Counted from the first letter of the stretch, positions 1-9,288 are shown. The stretch is DNA of 64,000 nt from an uncultured Clostridia bacterium (GCA_944363645.1 CALVUR010000003.1:62001-126000); one strand, 5' to 3'. Translations and numbers: made by a program. The notes: generated from the sequence alone by a model not told the origin.

Positions 1-1777
1 CTTCAGAAGGTATTTCTACTGTGCCGAGTCTACGCATTTTCTTTTTACCTTCTTTCTGCTTTTCAAGTAATTTTTTCTTACGTGTGATATCACCGCCATA
101 GCATTTTGCCAAAACGTCTTTACGAAGCGCCTTAACCGTTTCACGTGCGATGATTTTGCCACCGATTGCCGCCTGAATAGGAATTTCAAACATTTGACGT
201 GGAATAACTTCTTTCAACCTTTCGGCAATCGCCCTACCCCTTGCGTAAGCCTTTTCACGATGGACAATGATTGCAAGGGCGTCGCAGATATCGCCGTTTA
301 GGTACATATCAAGTTTTACAAGGTCGCTTTTTTCGTAACCTTTAAGTTCGTAATCAAAGGAAGCATAGCCCCTTGTCCTTGACTTTAAGCCGTCAAAAAA
401 GTCGAAAATAACTTCGTTAAGCGGAAGTTTATATAAAAGCCTTACACGCTTGCTGTCGATGTAAGTCATATCCATAAACACACCACGTTTTTCCTGACAA
501 AGGTCCATAATAGGCCCAACATAGTCGGGTGGCGTGTAGATATTTGCTTCGATAATAGGCTCTTCCATATAGTCGATTTTGTCTATGTCTGGAAGTTTAG
601 AAGGGTTTTCAACAAGCACCATTGTGCCGTCCGTTTTATACACCCTATAAGATACGCTTGGTGCGGTGGTAATAATTTCAAGGTCAAATTCACGCTCTAT
701 CCTTTGCTGGACGATTTCCATGTGAAGTAGCCCCAAAAAGCCACACCTAAACCCAAAGCCGAGCGCCATTGAATTTTCCGCCTCAAAGGTAAGCGAAGCA
801 TCGTTTAACTTCAACTTTGCGATAGCATCTTTTAAGTCGTTGAATTTAGAGCCGTCAAGCGGATACACACCAGAAAACACCACAGGAAGGGCTTCTTTAT
901 AACCGGGAAGTGGCTCGCTTGTGGGGTTTGTCGCATCGGTAATTGTATCACCAACACGAGTATCTTGCACCGTCTTTATGCTTGCTGCAATGTAACCAAC
1001 TTCGCCAGCGCAAAGTTTTGTGCGTGGTGTAAGGTTTGGGCTGAATGTGCCAACTTCAGTTACTTCAAAAACCTTGTCCGACATAAAGGTCTTGATTTTT
1101 GAACCAACTTTAACAGTGCCGTCTTTTATCCTTACAAAACAAATTACGCCCTTAAAGTTGTCGTAATAAGAGTCAAATATAAGTGCTTTAAGGGGTGCAT
1201 CGTCATCGCCTTCCGGTGCTGGAAGGTCGGTAACGATTCTTTCCAAAACATCTTCAATATTGATACCGCTTTTTGCTGAAATTAGCGGGGCGTTTTGACA
1301 GTCTAAACCGATAGTTTCTTCAATCTCTTCTTTAGTGCCGTCAATATCTGCAGACGCAAGGTCGATTTTGTTGATTACCGGCATAATTTCAAGGTTGTTG
1401 TCAAGTGCCAAGTAAACGTTTGCAAGCGTTTGCGCCTGAACGCCTTGCGAAGCATCTACCACCAAAACTGCACCTTCGCACGCCGCAAGTGAACGTGAAA
1501 CTTCGTAAGAAAAGTCAACGTGTCCCGGTGTGTCTATTAAGTTGAAAATGTATTCTTCACCGTCTTTTGCAGTATAGTACATCCTTACCGGCGTAAGTTT
1601 TATGGTGATACCACGCTCTTTTTCCAAGTCCATTGAGTCCAAAAGTTGGTTTTCCATATCCCTTTCAGAAACTTGACCGGTCATTTCTAAAAGCCTGTCG
1701 GCTAAGGTGGACTTGCCGTGGTCTATGTGCGCAATGATACAAAAGTTGCGGATGTTTTTCTTTACGGTTTTTGACAT
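1..1777 (-). CDS. lepA: Translation elongation factor 4 (LepA), C-terminal end missing
   Basis: Ribosome-bound translational GTPase (EF4) that acts on stalled or mistranslocated ribosomes in the cytoplasm. The gene reads from an ATG at 1775-1777 to the window edge, giving about 592 codons; LepA is usually about 600 residues, so only the last few are outside. The N-terminus carries the G1 motif AHIDHGKST, then the RGITI switch, DTPGH and NKID motifs. The second half includes the LepA-specific stretch [16 protein letters not shown] and the C-terminal segment [20 protein letters not shown]. There is no frameshift in the part present. The gene is transcribed out of the window; its promoter should lie in the AT-rich region upstream of 1778. 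Confidence 0.97.
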   Translation of the reverse strand, partial: MSKTVKKNIRNFCIIAHIDHGKSTLADRLLEMTGQVSERDMENQLLDSMDLEKERGITIKLTPVRMYYTAKDGEEYIFNLIDTPGHVDFSYEVSRSLAACEGAVLVVDASQGVQAQTLANVYLALDNNLEIMPVINKIDLASADIDGTKEEIEETIGLDCQNAPLISAKSGINIEDVLERIVTDLPAPEGDDDAPLKALIFDSYYDNFKGVICFVRIKDGTVKVGSKIKTFMSDKVFEVTEVGTFSPNLTPRTKLCAGEVGYIAASIKTVQDTRVGDTITDATNPTSEPLPGYKEALPVVFSGVYPLDGSKFNDLKDAIAKLKLNDASLTFEAENSMALGFGFRCGFLGLLHMEIVQQRIEREFDLEIITTAPSVSYRVYKTDGTMVLVENPSKLPDIDKIDYMEEPIIEANIYTPPDYVGPIMDLCQEKRGVFMDMTYIDSKRVRLLYKLPLNEVIFDFFDGLKSRTRGYASFDYELKGYEKSDLVKLDMYLNGDICDALAIIVHREKAYARGRAIAERLKEVIPRQMFEIPIQAAIGGKIIARETVKALRKDVLAKCYGGDITRKKKLLEKQKEGKKKMRRLGTVEIPSE

Positions 1778-2134
1778 ATTACCCCATTCTCGCTTTTTTA
1801 GTTAAACCCTTAACCAAAAAAACTTAACGTTGTTTTTTAATTTTCGCCTTTTTCTATTTTCGTAAAACGCTTTTAACAAAACGCTTTCGCAAAACGCTTT
1901 CGCAAAACATTTTTAATAAAACGCTTTAAAAAACCATTTTGAAAAAAGGCACGGGCGGAATAAAATAGTTATACGCCCCGATTTTACCATTTTAAATTTT
2001 GTGTAAAATAAGTATAATATATTTTTATAAGATTATCAACTTATTTTTTACTTCAATTTATGTTATAACTTATATTTTTTATCAAGTTAAATTAAGTAAA
2101 ATATGACTGATTGAAAAAATGGTGTGATTTTGTT
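1778..2134. other. Intergenic region between lepA and the GDPD side, with a short tandem repeat
   Basis: AT-rich divergent gap. It should hold the lepA promoter, which I could not place with confidence. At about 1858-1930 a 13-base unit (AAAACGCTTTCGC) is repeated in tandem, with two perfect units in the middle and degenerate ones on both sides. No coding signal was seen apart from the small open frame that starts at 2135. Confidence 0.6.
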
Positions 2135-2221
2135 ATGGAAATTTTAAGGGTAAATAAAAATTGTGTAAATTGCCCTGCACCGAGCAAAAAAACTTGCCTT
2201 AAAAAGGGCTTTTTATTATAA
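2135..2221 (+). CDS. Possible 28-residue cysteine-containing small protein (hypothetical)
   Basis: A short open frame from ATG 2135 to TAA 2221. The product would be 28 residues with three cysteines in the pattern NCVNC...TC and several lysines. No strong ribosome binding site precedes it (only weak purines), and its 3' end coincides with an AAAAAGGGCTTTTT snapback that could simply be a weak terminator. It may be non-coding leader sequence for the downstream phosphodiesterase gene. I do not recognise a family. Confidence 0.2.
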   Translation: MEILRVNKNCVNCPAPSKKTCLKKGFLL

Positions 2222-2270
2222 TTAAATTAGAAAAAACAAATATGATAAAAATTTTTTGGAAGGCGTAAAA

Positions 2271-2978
2271 ATGAAATCACGTTTAACAAAGGAAAGTTGG
2301 GTTTTAACCAAACCTATCACTCACCGTGGACTTTGGGAAGAAGGTATCCCTGAAAATTCTATGTCCGCATACGAAAATTCTATAAAGCATGGCTATCCCA
2401 TTGAAATGGATGTGCAGATGTCGGTTGACGGCGAACTTTTTTGCTTTCACGATGACAACCTTAAGCGCATGACGGGTGTGGATAAAGACATACGTACCCT
2501 TACGGCGGAAGAGATTAAGCAACTTAAAATTGGCGATGAACATATCCCCACCTTTAGACAATTTTTAGATTTTATAAACGGTCAAGTGCCAATTTTGGTT
2601 GAAATAAAACAACAAATAAATAAGGGTGTAGAGCAAAAAGTTGTTGACCACTTAAAAGATTATAAAGGCGAATTTGCCGTACAATCTTTTGACCCGTTTA
2701 TCATGATGAAGATTAAAAAACTTGCCCCACACTTTGTGCGTGGACAGTTGGGTGTAAACAGCGATAAAAAAGGACTTAAATGGCGTGTTGTAAGAAATTT
2801 ATACTTTAACTTTATTGTAAGACCTGACTTTGTGCATTACTGCGTAAACAACTTGCCCATAACAAAAAAAGTAACAAACGGTTTACCGCTTATGGTATGG
2901 ACGGTGGATAGTCAAGAAGATTTAAATATCGCAAAACAATACGCACAAAACTTTGTGTTTGAAAAAATAAGAGTTTAA
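2271..2978 (+). CDS. Glycerophosphodiester phosphodiesterase family protein
   Basis: Hydrolyses glycerophosphodiesters to glycerol-3-phosphate and an alcohol; a TIM-barrel enzyme of 235 residues with no signal peptide, so cytoplasmic. The GDPD signature is complete: HRG (18-20), PEN (27-29), the EMD pair (E45, D47) and the FHDD loop with H60, then VEIK in the middle. An open frame extends upstream to a TTG at 2256, but the GGAAGG at 2258-2263 sits at the right distance for the ATG at 2271, so that start is chosen. A strong terminator follows directly. Substrate is not visible from sequence. Confidence 0.93.
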   Translation: MKSRLTKESWVLTKPITHRGLWEEGIPENSMSAYENSIKHGYPIEMDVQMSVDGELFCFHDDNLKRMTGVDKDIRTLTAEEIKQLKIGDEHIPTFRQFLDFINGQVPILVEIKQQINKGVEQKVVDHLKDYKGEFAVQSFDPFIMMKIKKLAPHFVRGQLGVNSDKKGLKWRVVRNLYFNFIVRPDFVHYCVNNLPITKKVTNGLPLMVWTVDSQEDLNIAKQYAQNFVFEKIRV

Positions 2979-2985
2979 CTTAATA

Positions 2986-3027
2986 AAAAACCTACGCTTT
3001 TTATTGGCGTAGGTTTTCTTTTTTTGT
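2986..3027 (+). terminator. Rho-independent terminator after the GDPD gene
   Basis: Stem AAAACCTACGC / GCGTAGGTTTT with an 8-base loop followed by a T-rich run. It directly follows the GDPD stop codon. Confidence 0.85.
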
Positions 3028-3029
3028 CT

Positions 3030-3067
3030 AAAAAGCCTTGATAACGGGCTTATAGGCGGACTTTTTT
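3030..3067 (+). repeat. Dispersed 37-bp element, copy 1
   Basis: Left arm AAAAAGCCTT, core GATAACGGGCTTATAGG, right arm CGGACTTTTTT. It lies between convergent genes, and its terminal T-run reads into the TAA stop codon of the minus-strand GH2 gene (3066-3068). Confidence 0.9.
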
Positions 3068-4796
3068 AATTTTTACCTATCGTATCCAAAAAGGCTTGTT
3101 GCACTTTTTCATTGATATCTTTTATAAACTTAGGATCGACTTTTAACATTCTGTCATAAGTATATAAGCCGTTTATCTCGTCTTCAACATCGCTTACTTG
3201 AGTGTAACAAGTTGAGCCTAAGCCTTGCTTTTTAATCATGGGGATAACCTGATTTAAATATAAATCTTGCAAGGCTTGTTGGAATTTTTCCCTTGTTTTA
3301 CAAAACTTATAACCAAACTTTTTCTTTGAAGTGGTATGCCCTTTTACAAGGTAAGCATAACCGCCAAATTCTGTAAGACAAAGCACCCTTTTGCCGTCAT
3401 TTTTAAGTTTTAGCTTTCTAAAATAAATGTGCTTACTGTTTACGTCGCTTACGCCCATATCTTGCCAACCGCTTGCGTGGTCGAAAAGCCTTGTGCTGTC
3501 AAGTTTTAAAAGTTCGTTATAATTTTCAACCGCATCAAACTGCCCCCAAGCCTCGTTAAACGGCGTGTATAAAAAGAGCGAAGTAACGTTGAAAAGTTGG
3601 GCTATAAGCCGATTAGCCTCATATTTATATTGATTTCTCGACTGCAAATTCGCCCTGCCCATCGCCTTATAATTGTGGTCGTTTATCCTTAAATTAAAAA
3701 ATGGACAAAGCATTATCCTTAATGGGTTATACGGTGCGCCACCGTTTATCATATCCTGAAAAACAACCATACCTAAAACATCGCAATAATAGTACCAAAG
3801 CATGGGCTCGATTTTAATATGCTTTCTTAACATATTAAAGCCCATATTTTTTAAAGAAAGTATCTCTTTAAACATATCTTCGTTTGTTTTAGGGGTGTAA
3901 ATTCCGCCAAAGTAGTAGCCTTGATCCAAAAGTCCGTTTAAAAAAACAGGCTTGTTGTTGATTGCAAAGTACCACCTATCGCCCACCTTGATTTTGGAAA
4001 ATTTTCTTACACCAAAATAGCTTTTTACCCTATCTTTATCGTAATTAAACACTACGCCGTAAAGTTCTGGACTTTCTGGCGACCATGTTTTTAGCGTGGA
4101 TATATCCACTTCTATTTTGTCAAAACCGCTTGCCGAAATAACTTCATTTTGGTCGATAATCGACATATAGACGGGTTTTTGCGTGTTTGTGGTCGACAAT
4201 TTAACGGTTAAAATTTTGTTGTCAAAATCAATGTAATACTTAAAATCTTTAATGTAATCAACGGGCACACTTTCCAAAAAAACCGACTGCCAAATACCGC
4301 TTGTTGCCGTGTACCAAATACCGCCACGCTTATATTTTTGCTTGCCACGACCGTAAACATCGCTGTCAGCGTCGTCTTTTACAACCATGTATAAAACATT
4401 TTCGCCATCTAAAATGTTTGTAAGCTCAACCGAAAACGCCGTATAGCCATCAAAATTTTCGTGTAAAAGTTCGCCGTTTAGATACACCTTGCACGTTTGG
4501 TCGCACGCCCCAACATTTAAAATTACCCTACCTTGATTGAAACCTTTTGGCAGTGTAAATATCTTTTTAAGGTGCAAAAATTGGTTTTTGTCAAGTTGGC
4601 GTTTGACGGTGGAAAAATCACTTTCTGGCGAATATGGTACAACGATTGTGCCGTCAAAATTTTCACAAAATTGCTCGTCAAGTCTAAAAGCGTAAAGCCA
4701 CTCTCCGTTAAGATTTATATAACTTTCACGCTGTTTTTGTGGACGTGGGTATTCGCTTAAAACGCCCGTTTTATCAAATTGCGGTTTTATAATCAT
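3066..4796 (-). CDS. Glycoside hydrolase family 2 protein (beta-galactosidase / beta-glucuronidase type)
   Basis: Retaining beta-glycosidase of 576 residues without a signal peptide, so probably acting on imported oligosaccharides. Domain order is a jelly-roll sugar-binding domain (about 25-175, with RGGIWYTATSGIWQ), an Ig-like domain (about 180-270) and a TIM barrel. The acid/base glutamate is E415 in FNEAWGQ and the probable nucleophile is E476 in LTEFGGY. The DQGYYFGGIYT segment (291-301) is typical of a small GH2 branch whose substrate is not firmly known. Residues about 393-402 (EANRLIAQLF), just before the acid/base motif, are encoded by a copy of the dispersed element. A promoter is visible upstream (4826-4854). 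The gene shows no frame disruption. Confidence 0.93.
   Translation of the reverse strand: MIIKPQFDKTGVLSEYPRPQKQRESYINLNGEWLYAFRLDEQFCENFDGTIVVPYSPESDFSTVKRQLDKNQFLHLKKIFTLPKGFNQGRVILNVGACDQTCKVYLNGELLHENFDGYTAFSVELTNILDGENVLYMVVKDDADSDVYGRGKQKYKRGGIWYTATSGIWQSVFLESVPVDYIKDFKYYIDFDNKILTVKLSTTNTQKPVYMSIIDQNEVISASGFDKIEVDISTLKTWSPESPELYGVVFNYDKDRVKSYFGVRKFSKIKVGDRWYFAINNKPVFLNGLLDQGYYFGGIYTPKTNEDMFKEILSLKNMGFNMLRKHIKIEPMLWYYYCDVLGMVVFQDMINGGAPYNPLRIMLCPFFNLRINDHNYKAMGRANLQSRNQYKYEANRLIAQLFNVTSLFLYTPFNEAWGQFDAVENYNELLKLDSTRLFDHASGWQDMGVSDVNSKHIYFRKLKLKNDGKRVLCLTEFGGYAYLVKGHTTSKKKFGYKFCKTREKFQQALQDLYLNQVIPMIKKQGLGSTCYTQVSDVEDEINGLYTYDRMLKVDPKFIKDINEKVQQAFLDTIGKN
3592..3620 (-). repeat. Dispersed element inside the GH2 gene, copy 2
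   Basis: Reads AAAAGTTGGGCTATAAGCC then GATTAGCC on the plus strand. Twenty-four consecutive bases (3592-3615) are identical to the intergenic copy at 56137-56160. It is translated in frame as EANRLIAQLF. Confidence 0.9.
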
Positions 4797-4825
4797 GTTA
4801 CACCACTTAAAAACTTAATAAAATA

Positions 4826-4854
4826 ATTTTAACATTTTAAATAGATAAAATCAA
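4826..4854 (-). promoter_or_regulatory. Sigma-A type promoter of the GH2 gene
   Basis: On the minus strand: -35 TTGATT (4849-4854), 17-base spacer, -10 TAAAAT (4826-4831), about 30 bases before the GH2 start. Confidence 0.7.
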
Positions 4855-5259
4855 TACTTTTAAAAAATTGCCCAAAACATTTTAATTTGCCGTAATTTTT
4901 TCCGCCGTCCATAAAAATTAAAAAAACCTTCCCCCACAAAATCATATCCCTAAACCGAAAAGACAACCAAAAAGCCAACAAAAAACGGCAAAAAAGTCGC
5001 TTAAAAAATTACCAATATAAAGATAATATAACAACTTAAAAAAGCGTGCGTAATCAATATATAATTAAAAATTCAATCTTTAAAAACGCCCATATAATGT
5101 GGAAAAACGGAAAATATTTACACATTGTAAAAATTTGTAAAGATTTGTGCAAAATTGAAAAAAAACTTAAAAAAGTCCAAACGAAAGAGCGCAAAAAATT
5201 GTATATAGAGTAAAAGAAGCAAAACTGCTTAAAATTAAATAAATTGCGAGGTTAACAAT
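4855..5259. other. AT-rich divergent intergenic region
   Basis: Lies between the GH2 promoter and the RsgI-like lipoprotein gene. It contains a TATAAT at 5093-5098 that could serve the lipoprotein gene but lacks a clear -35, and a TTTTTTCCGCCGTCCA segment near 4906 that recurs near 23797. Otherwise I see nothing codable. Confidence 0.5.
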
Positions 5260-6423
5260 ATGAAAAAGATTATCACAATTATGCTTGCTTTAGTTATGAC
5301 ATTAGGTCTTGTACTTTCCGTTAGCGCATGTAGTCCAAGCGAAGAAGGCGTAAAAGTTATGACCGTTGAGCTTAACCCACAAGTGGAATTTATTTTAGAC
5401 AGTAACGACAAAGTTGTTTCAGTAAATGCGATTAACGACGAAGGCAACTATGTTATAGCAAAAGCACAATTTGTTGGAATGAGTGCTGACGAAGCATTAA
5501 ACGCATTTTTAAAAATTTCAGTTGAAGACGGATTTTTACTTGAAGGCGAAATAAATGCCGGCGAAAACAATGTTACGATAAGCATTACCGGCGAAGATGC
5601 ACAAAAAGTTTATGAAGAAGTTACCCAAAAGGCAAAAGAATTTATTGAAAGCCTTGATATGGTTGACGTAACTGTTGAATTTAACTTTGAACCAATCACC
5701 AAAGAAGACATTGAAGCCCTTGTTGCTGACTGTATGAGAGAGTTGAATGTTGAAGAGATTAAGGCAAAAACACAAGCAGAACTTATCAAACTTTTGGAAG
5801 CATCAAGAAAGCAAACTGAAGACTTATTAAGCCAAGAATTAAAAGATTATTATTACGCAGAACGTGCTTTACAAATTAGAAAGGCTAAACTTGATGCTTA
5901 CATTGAAGCAATTAAAGCACAAGATAACATCGGTATCGTATCAGCAACACTTACCGCCGCACAAGAACAACTTGACAATTTGGTAACCATGATATCTTCA
6001 TACAAAGAAGAATACAAACAAAAATTCCTTGACACAACAAGCGAATATTACCAAAAGATGCAAGAAGTTGTTTTGGCAAAAAAGGAACTTTTAAAAGCAA
6101 GGCTTGAAAACGCAACTACTGAAGTTATCACCGCTTTAGAAAGTGCTTACGAACTTGCTGTTGCAACAATCAACAGCGCAAAGGAATTTGCTAAAGCACA
6201 AGTCGAAGTTATTGATACCGCTATCAACGAAGCATATGCAAAAGTTACAGGCGCAATCGATACAATCATCGAAACATTAAATGTTGTTGTTGAAGATTTA
6301 GACAAAATTGTAAGCGAAGCAATCGCTCAAACCGAAGCCAACTTTGAAAGTGCTTTCGCAAAAGAAAACGGTGCTTACATTGAAAACAACTATTGGAATG
6401 AATTAGATCCTGAAAAGGCATAA
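5260..6423 (+). CDS. Lipoprotein with RsgI-like extracellular domain and long helical tail
   Basis: A 387-residue exported protein. Residues 1-24 form a lipoprotein signal with lipobox SVSAC (C24). Residues about 32-110 (VELNPQVEFILDSNDKVVSV and following INDEG) resemble the beta-rich middle domain of RsgI anti-sigma factors, known in family terms for the pattern NPxxE...N..G.V......N..G. From about 120 to the end it is highly charged, alanine-rich and almost certainly helical or coiled-coil (repeated EAI/AKA segments). Unlike RsgI, there is no cytoplasmic anti-sigma domain and no sigI-like gene next to it. It is a single gene with its own terminator. Role unknown; a cell-surface stalk or sensor is a guess. 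Confidence 0.7.
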   Translation: MKKIITIMLALVMTLGLVLSVSACSPSEEGVKVMTVELNPQVEFILDSNDKVVSVNAINDEGNYVIAKAQFVGMSADEALNAFLKISVEDGFLLEGEINAGENNVTISITGEDAQKVYEEVTQKAKEFIESLDMVDVTVEFNFEPITKEDIEALVADCMRELNVEEIKAKTQAELIKLLEASRKQTEDLLSQELKDYYYAERALQIRKAKLDAYIEAIKAQDNIGIVSATLTAAQEQLDNLVTMISSYKEEYKQKFLDTTSEYYQKMQEVVLAKKELLKARLENATTEVITALESAYELAVATINSAKEFAKAQVEVIDTAINEAYAKVTGAIDTIIETLNVVVEDLDKIVSEAIAQTEANFESAFAKENGAYIENNYWNELDPEKA

Positions 6424-6475
6424 TAAAAAAACTTCCATTATATTTTGATCACACGTGCTATGCCCACTATAAATT

Positions 6476-6510
6476 ACCTTGCTTTGCTTTTTGTAAAGCA
6501 AGGTTTTTTA
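6476..6510 (+). terminator. Rho-independent terminator of the RsgI-like lipoprotein gene
   Basis: Stem CCTTGCTTT / AAAGCAAGG with a T-tract after it. Confidence 0.85.
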
Positions 6511-6735
6511 TTTAACTTTCACCGTTTTTTGCCTTTTTTAAGCGACCATGTGTGAGTTTTGTGGGCTTTTTGCCCTTTTAAGTCGCACCAAAATCTATCC
6601 CCTTTTTCGCCCCTTTTTGCCCTTTTTTAAATTTAATTCCCATTAAAAACTAACACCCACCCATTTTACACACAAGTAAGGTACAAAAAAATACTTCCCA
6701 TATATAGTTATTTAAATAAATAAATTACCTTAAAA
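6511..6735. other. Intergenic region with a copy of a second dispersed motif
   Basis: At 6538-6560 the sequence TTTAAGCGACCATGTGTGAG then TTTT matches parts of 21186-21207 (reverse strand), 26764-26777 and 30129-30145. The rest is AT-rich with no coding signal. Confidence 0.5.
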
Positions 6736-6739
6736 GCGT

Positions 6740-6768
6740 TTGCAATAATGCAAAAAGTGTGCTATAAT
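6740..6768 (+). promoter_or_regulatory. Sigma-A promoter of the LRR lipoprotein gene
   Basis: -35 TTGCAA (6740-6745), 17-base spacer, -10 TATAAT (6763-6768), about 53 bases before the start codon. Confidence 0.8.
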
Positions 6769-6821
6769 TACAAACAAGTGTTTGTGATACAAAAATAATT
6801 TTAAAAAAGAAGACATAAAAA

Positions 6822-8681
6822 ATGAAACTTTCAAGAAAACTTTTTATTTTAACTTTAATAATGACGGCGTTGACCTGTTTGATTTTTGCATTTACGGGCT
6901 GTAAAACTGCGAGTTTGGCACGTAAACTTGACATGCCACAAAATGTTGAGGTTGAGATTTGGCATAGACCTGCCGGCACAACCTATATGGCAATTTGGGA
7001 CGGCGTTGAAGGTGCAACAGGTTATGAAGTTTCTGTTGAAGGCGACACTTTTGAAGTAAAAGATGCCAAAGCCGACATCACAGAATATGTAACCGCTGGC
7101 ATTTATTCTTATGTATACGTTACCGCACTTGGCGACGGCGTTAAGACGGCGGATTCAAATGTGAACAAAGCCATTTGCCGTATTGAAAACGTTTCAAACG
7201 TCCTTGTTTATAAGGAATCGGAAGATAAAACGCACTACTCGGTTGCAAGTTTCGCCCCTGAAAAGCAAATGCTTGCCGGAAGAATTGTTATCCCCGATTA
7301 TCACAACGGCTTGCCGGTAACCGCCATTGAAGAAAGCGCATTTTTTGACCAGACAGCAGGGAACCCTAACCCAGCAACGGGCGCAAACTGCAATAACGTT
7401 ACTTCAAGTTTTAGATTCCCTAAATATTTAGACACCATTGGTGCGTATGCCTTTGCTTACTGCACAATCGTAAAGGACTTTAAGCTTCCTGATACCGTTA
7501 CAACCATTGGCGAAGGTGCATTTTTCAACTGCATGCGTCTTACCACCGCTAACATTAAAAATGTTAATGTAATTGAAGCGGCTACATTTTATGAATGCAC
7601 TGCCCTTTCAACAATTACGCTTAGCGACAACATTGAAAAAATTGGCGTGGACGCATTTAAAAACACAGCCTTACTAAACCAAAGCGGTTCAAGCGATGTT
7701 GTTTTAAACGACACAATTTTGCTTGAAGTTACCGATAAGGAAATTACCGAATACACCGTTAGCGACAGCATTAAATACATTTCAAGTTCTGCCTTTGCTA
7801 ACTGCGCAAAACTTGTAAATGTTACCATCCCCGACACAGTTAAAATTGTTGGCGATTATACGTTTAGTGGTTGTGCAATGCTTGAAACAATTACCGTGCC
7901 AAGCGCAACAACCAAAATCCCAGCCTTTACTTTTGCTTCATGCGAAGCACTTAAAAATGTAACCTTGCCAAATGGCATCACATCAATCGGTCAGCAAGCA
8001 TTTTATAACTGCCCCATGCTTACCGAAATCACCTTGCCAGAAACACTTACTCAACTTGAATTAGGTGCTTTTGCGCAATCAGGTTTAATCAGTGTAAACA
8101 TCCCAGCAAGTGTTGAAGTTGTTGGTCAACAAGCATTTTTCGCTTGTCCTGAACTTACACAAGTAACTTTGAATAACGGCACGAAAGAAATCGCTTTGGG
8201 CGCATTTGCAAGATGTGCAAAACTTGAACAGATTGAGATACCGGGAAGCGTTGAAACGATCGGTCAAGAAGCCTTTTCTTCTTGCGGGGCATTACACACC
8301 GTAAAACTTAACGAAGGTTTAAAGACCATTGGTGTAATGGCTTTTGCGTACGCAACAAAACTTAATAACCTTGTCATCCCCGAAGGCGTTGAAACAATAG
8401 GTTATGGCGTTTTAGGTTTGGCTGAAAGCGTACAATATGTAATCATACCAAAATCTGTAAAGACAATCGATGCCGAAGCATTTATTTTAGTCGGTACAAC
8501 AAGTACTAAATTTTTGTATGCTGGCACATACGATGACCTTGCAAACGTTTCTTATGTAAACAGCGACGGCACGCCGGCAACCGCCATAAAAGATGTAACA
8601 TTTTATATTTACAGCGAAACAATGCCAACCGAATCTGGACTTTATTGGCACTTTGTTGATGGCGTACCAACAAGTTGGTAA
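6822..8681 (+). CDS. BspA-type leucine-rich-repeat surface lipoprotein
   Basis: A 619-residue exported protein. Lipobox AFTGC gives lipidation at C27. Residues about 38-105 look like a fibronectin/Ig-like domain (TYMAIWDGVEGATGYEVSVE). From about 150 to 590 it has roughly fifteen LRR_5 (BspA/Treponema type) repeats of about 23 residues with the pattern IGxxAFxxCxxLxxVxLPxxV. Such proteins are usually adhesins or host- or substrate-binding surface proteins in gut bacteria. It is a single gene with its own promoter and a strong terminator. The exact ligand cannot be told from sequence. Confidence 0.92.
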   Translation: MKLSRKLFILTLIMTALTCLIFAFTGCKTASLARKLDMPQNVEVEIWHRPAGTTYMAIWDGVEGATGYEVSVEGDTFEVKDAKADITEYVTAGIYSYVYVTALGDGVKTADSNVNKAICRIENVSNVLVYKESEDKTHYSVASFAPEKQMLAGRIVIPDYHNGLPVTAIEESAFFDQTAGNPNPATGANCNNVTSSFRFPKYLDTIGAYAFAYCTIVKDFKLPDTVTTIGEGAFFNCMRLTTANIKNVNVIEAATFYECTALSTITLSDNIEKIGVDAFKNTALLNQSGSSDVVLNDTILLEVTDKEITEYTVSDSIKYISSSAFANCAKLVNVTIPDTVKIVGDYTFSGCAMLETITVPSATTKIPAFTFASCEALKNVTLPNGITSIGQQAFYNCPMLTEITLPETLTQLELGAFAQSGLISVNIPASVEVVGQQAFFACPELTQVTLNNGTKEIALGAFARCAKLEQIEIPGSVETIGQEAFSSCGALHTVKLNEGLKTIGVMAFAYATKLNNLVIPEGVETIGYGVLGLAESVQYVIIPKSVKTIDAEAFILVGTTSTKFLYAGTYDDLANVSYVNSDGTPATAIKDVTFYIYSETMPTESGLYWHFVDGVPTSW

Positions 8682-8697
8682 TTAAATAACAAAAAAA

Positions 8698-8729
8698 ATT
8701 CCGTAAGCGATGTGCTTACGGATTTTTTT
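8698..8729 (+). terminator. Rho-independent terminator of the LRR lipoprotein gene
   Basis: Stem TCCGTAAGC / GCTTACGGA with a GATGT loop and a T-run; A-runs on the other side would also let it work on the minus strand. Confidence 0.88.
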
Positions 8730-8731
8730 AT

Positions 8732-8761
8732 GCGTTTTCGGGCTTATAGCCCCACTTTTAT
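8732..8761 (+). repeat. Dispersed element, copy 3 (left arm degenerate)
   Basis: Core CGGGCTTATAG plus right arm CCCCACTTTTA. The left arm and GATAA are lost. The right arm provides the TAA stop codon of the minus-strand gene ending at 8758. Confidence 0.8.
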
Positions 8762-9285
8762 TTATTTTTGCGTTTGTCTATGATGGTTTTATTGTTTGCA
8801 ATTAAACACCTTATTTTGTCCATATCTTGCTTTGATTGGTCAAATTTACTGACCAAAAAAACAAGTGCTCTTGTGGGATATAAAAGCAACAAATTATCCT
8901 TTTCAACAATCTTTGGGAATGTGTTATACTTGAAATTATATTCTTCAATATAAACATTGTAACTATAACCTTTTACGTTTACATGATCATCTTCAAAAGT
9001 GTATTCTACAGTGTAGGCTTTTTTGACGATCTTTTTTATTCTTACATTAAGTAAAATAACGCTTACAAAAAATATAAGCCCCACCGCACCCAAAAGTTTA
9101 GTTATGATATTTATTGTTTCATAAAGGGAACTATCTAAATTTAAAAAAGCCCCCATAACATCGGCAAAAAACACGCCCAAACAGATTGCTAATAAACACC
9201 CACCCAAAATGCCCAAAACCATTAAACTGGTTTTATAATGGGCACCCAAAGTTTTTTTATCATAATTAACCTTAATTCGAACCAT
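8758..9285 (-). CDS. YcxB-like membrane protein
   Basis: A 175-residue protein with two membrane segments near residues 20-45 and 65-85, followed by a beta-rich, PH-like cytoplasmic domain beginning at AYTVEYTFEDDHVNV. This arrangement matches the YcxB-like family, whose function is not known. The gene lies 3 bases after the related gene at 9289-9804 and is likely co-transcribed with it. The stop codon lies in a dispersed-element copy. Confidence 0.65.
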   Translation of the reverse strand: MVRIKVNYDKKTLGAHYKTSLMVLGILGGCLLAICLGVFFADVMGAFLNLDSSLYETINIITKLLGAVGLIFFVSVILLNVRIKKIVKKAYTVEYTFEDDHVNVKGYSYNVYIEEYNFKYNTFPKIVEKDNLLLLYPTRALVFLVSKFDQSKQDMDKIRCLIANNKTIIDKRKNK

Positions 9286-9288
9286 AAA

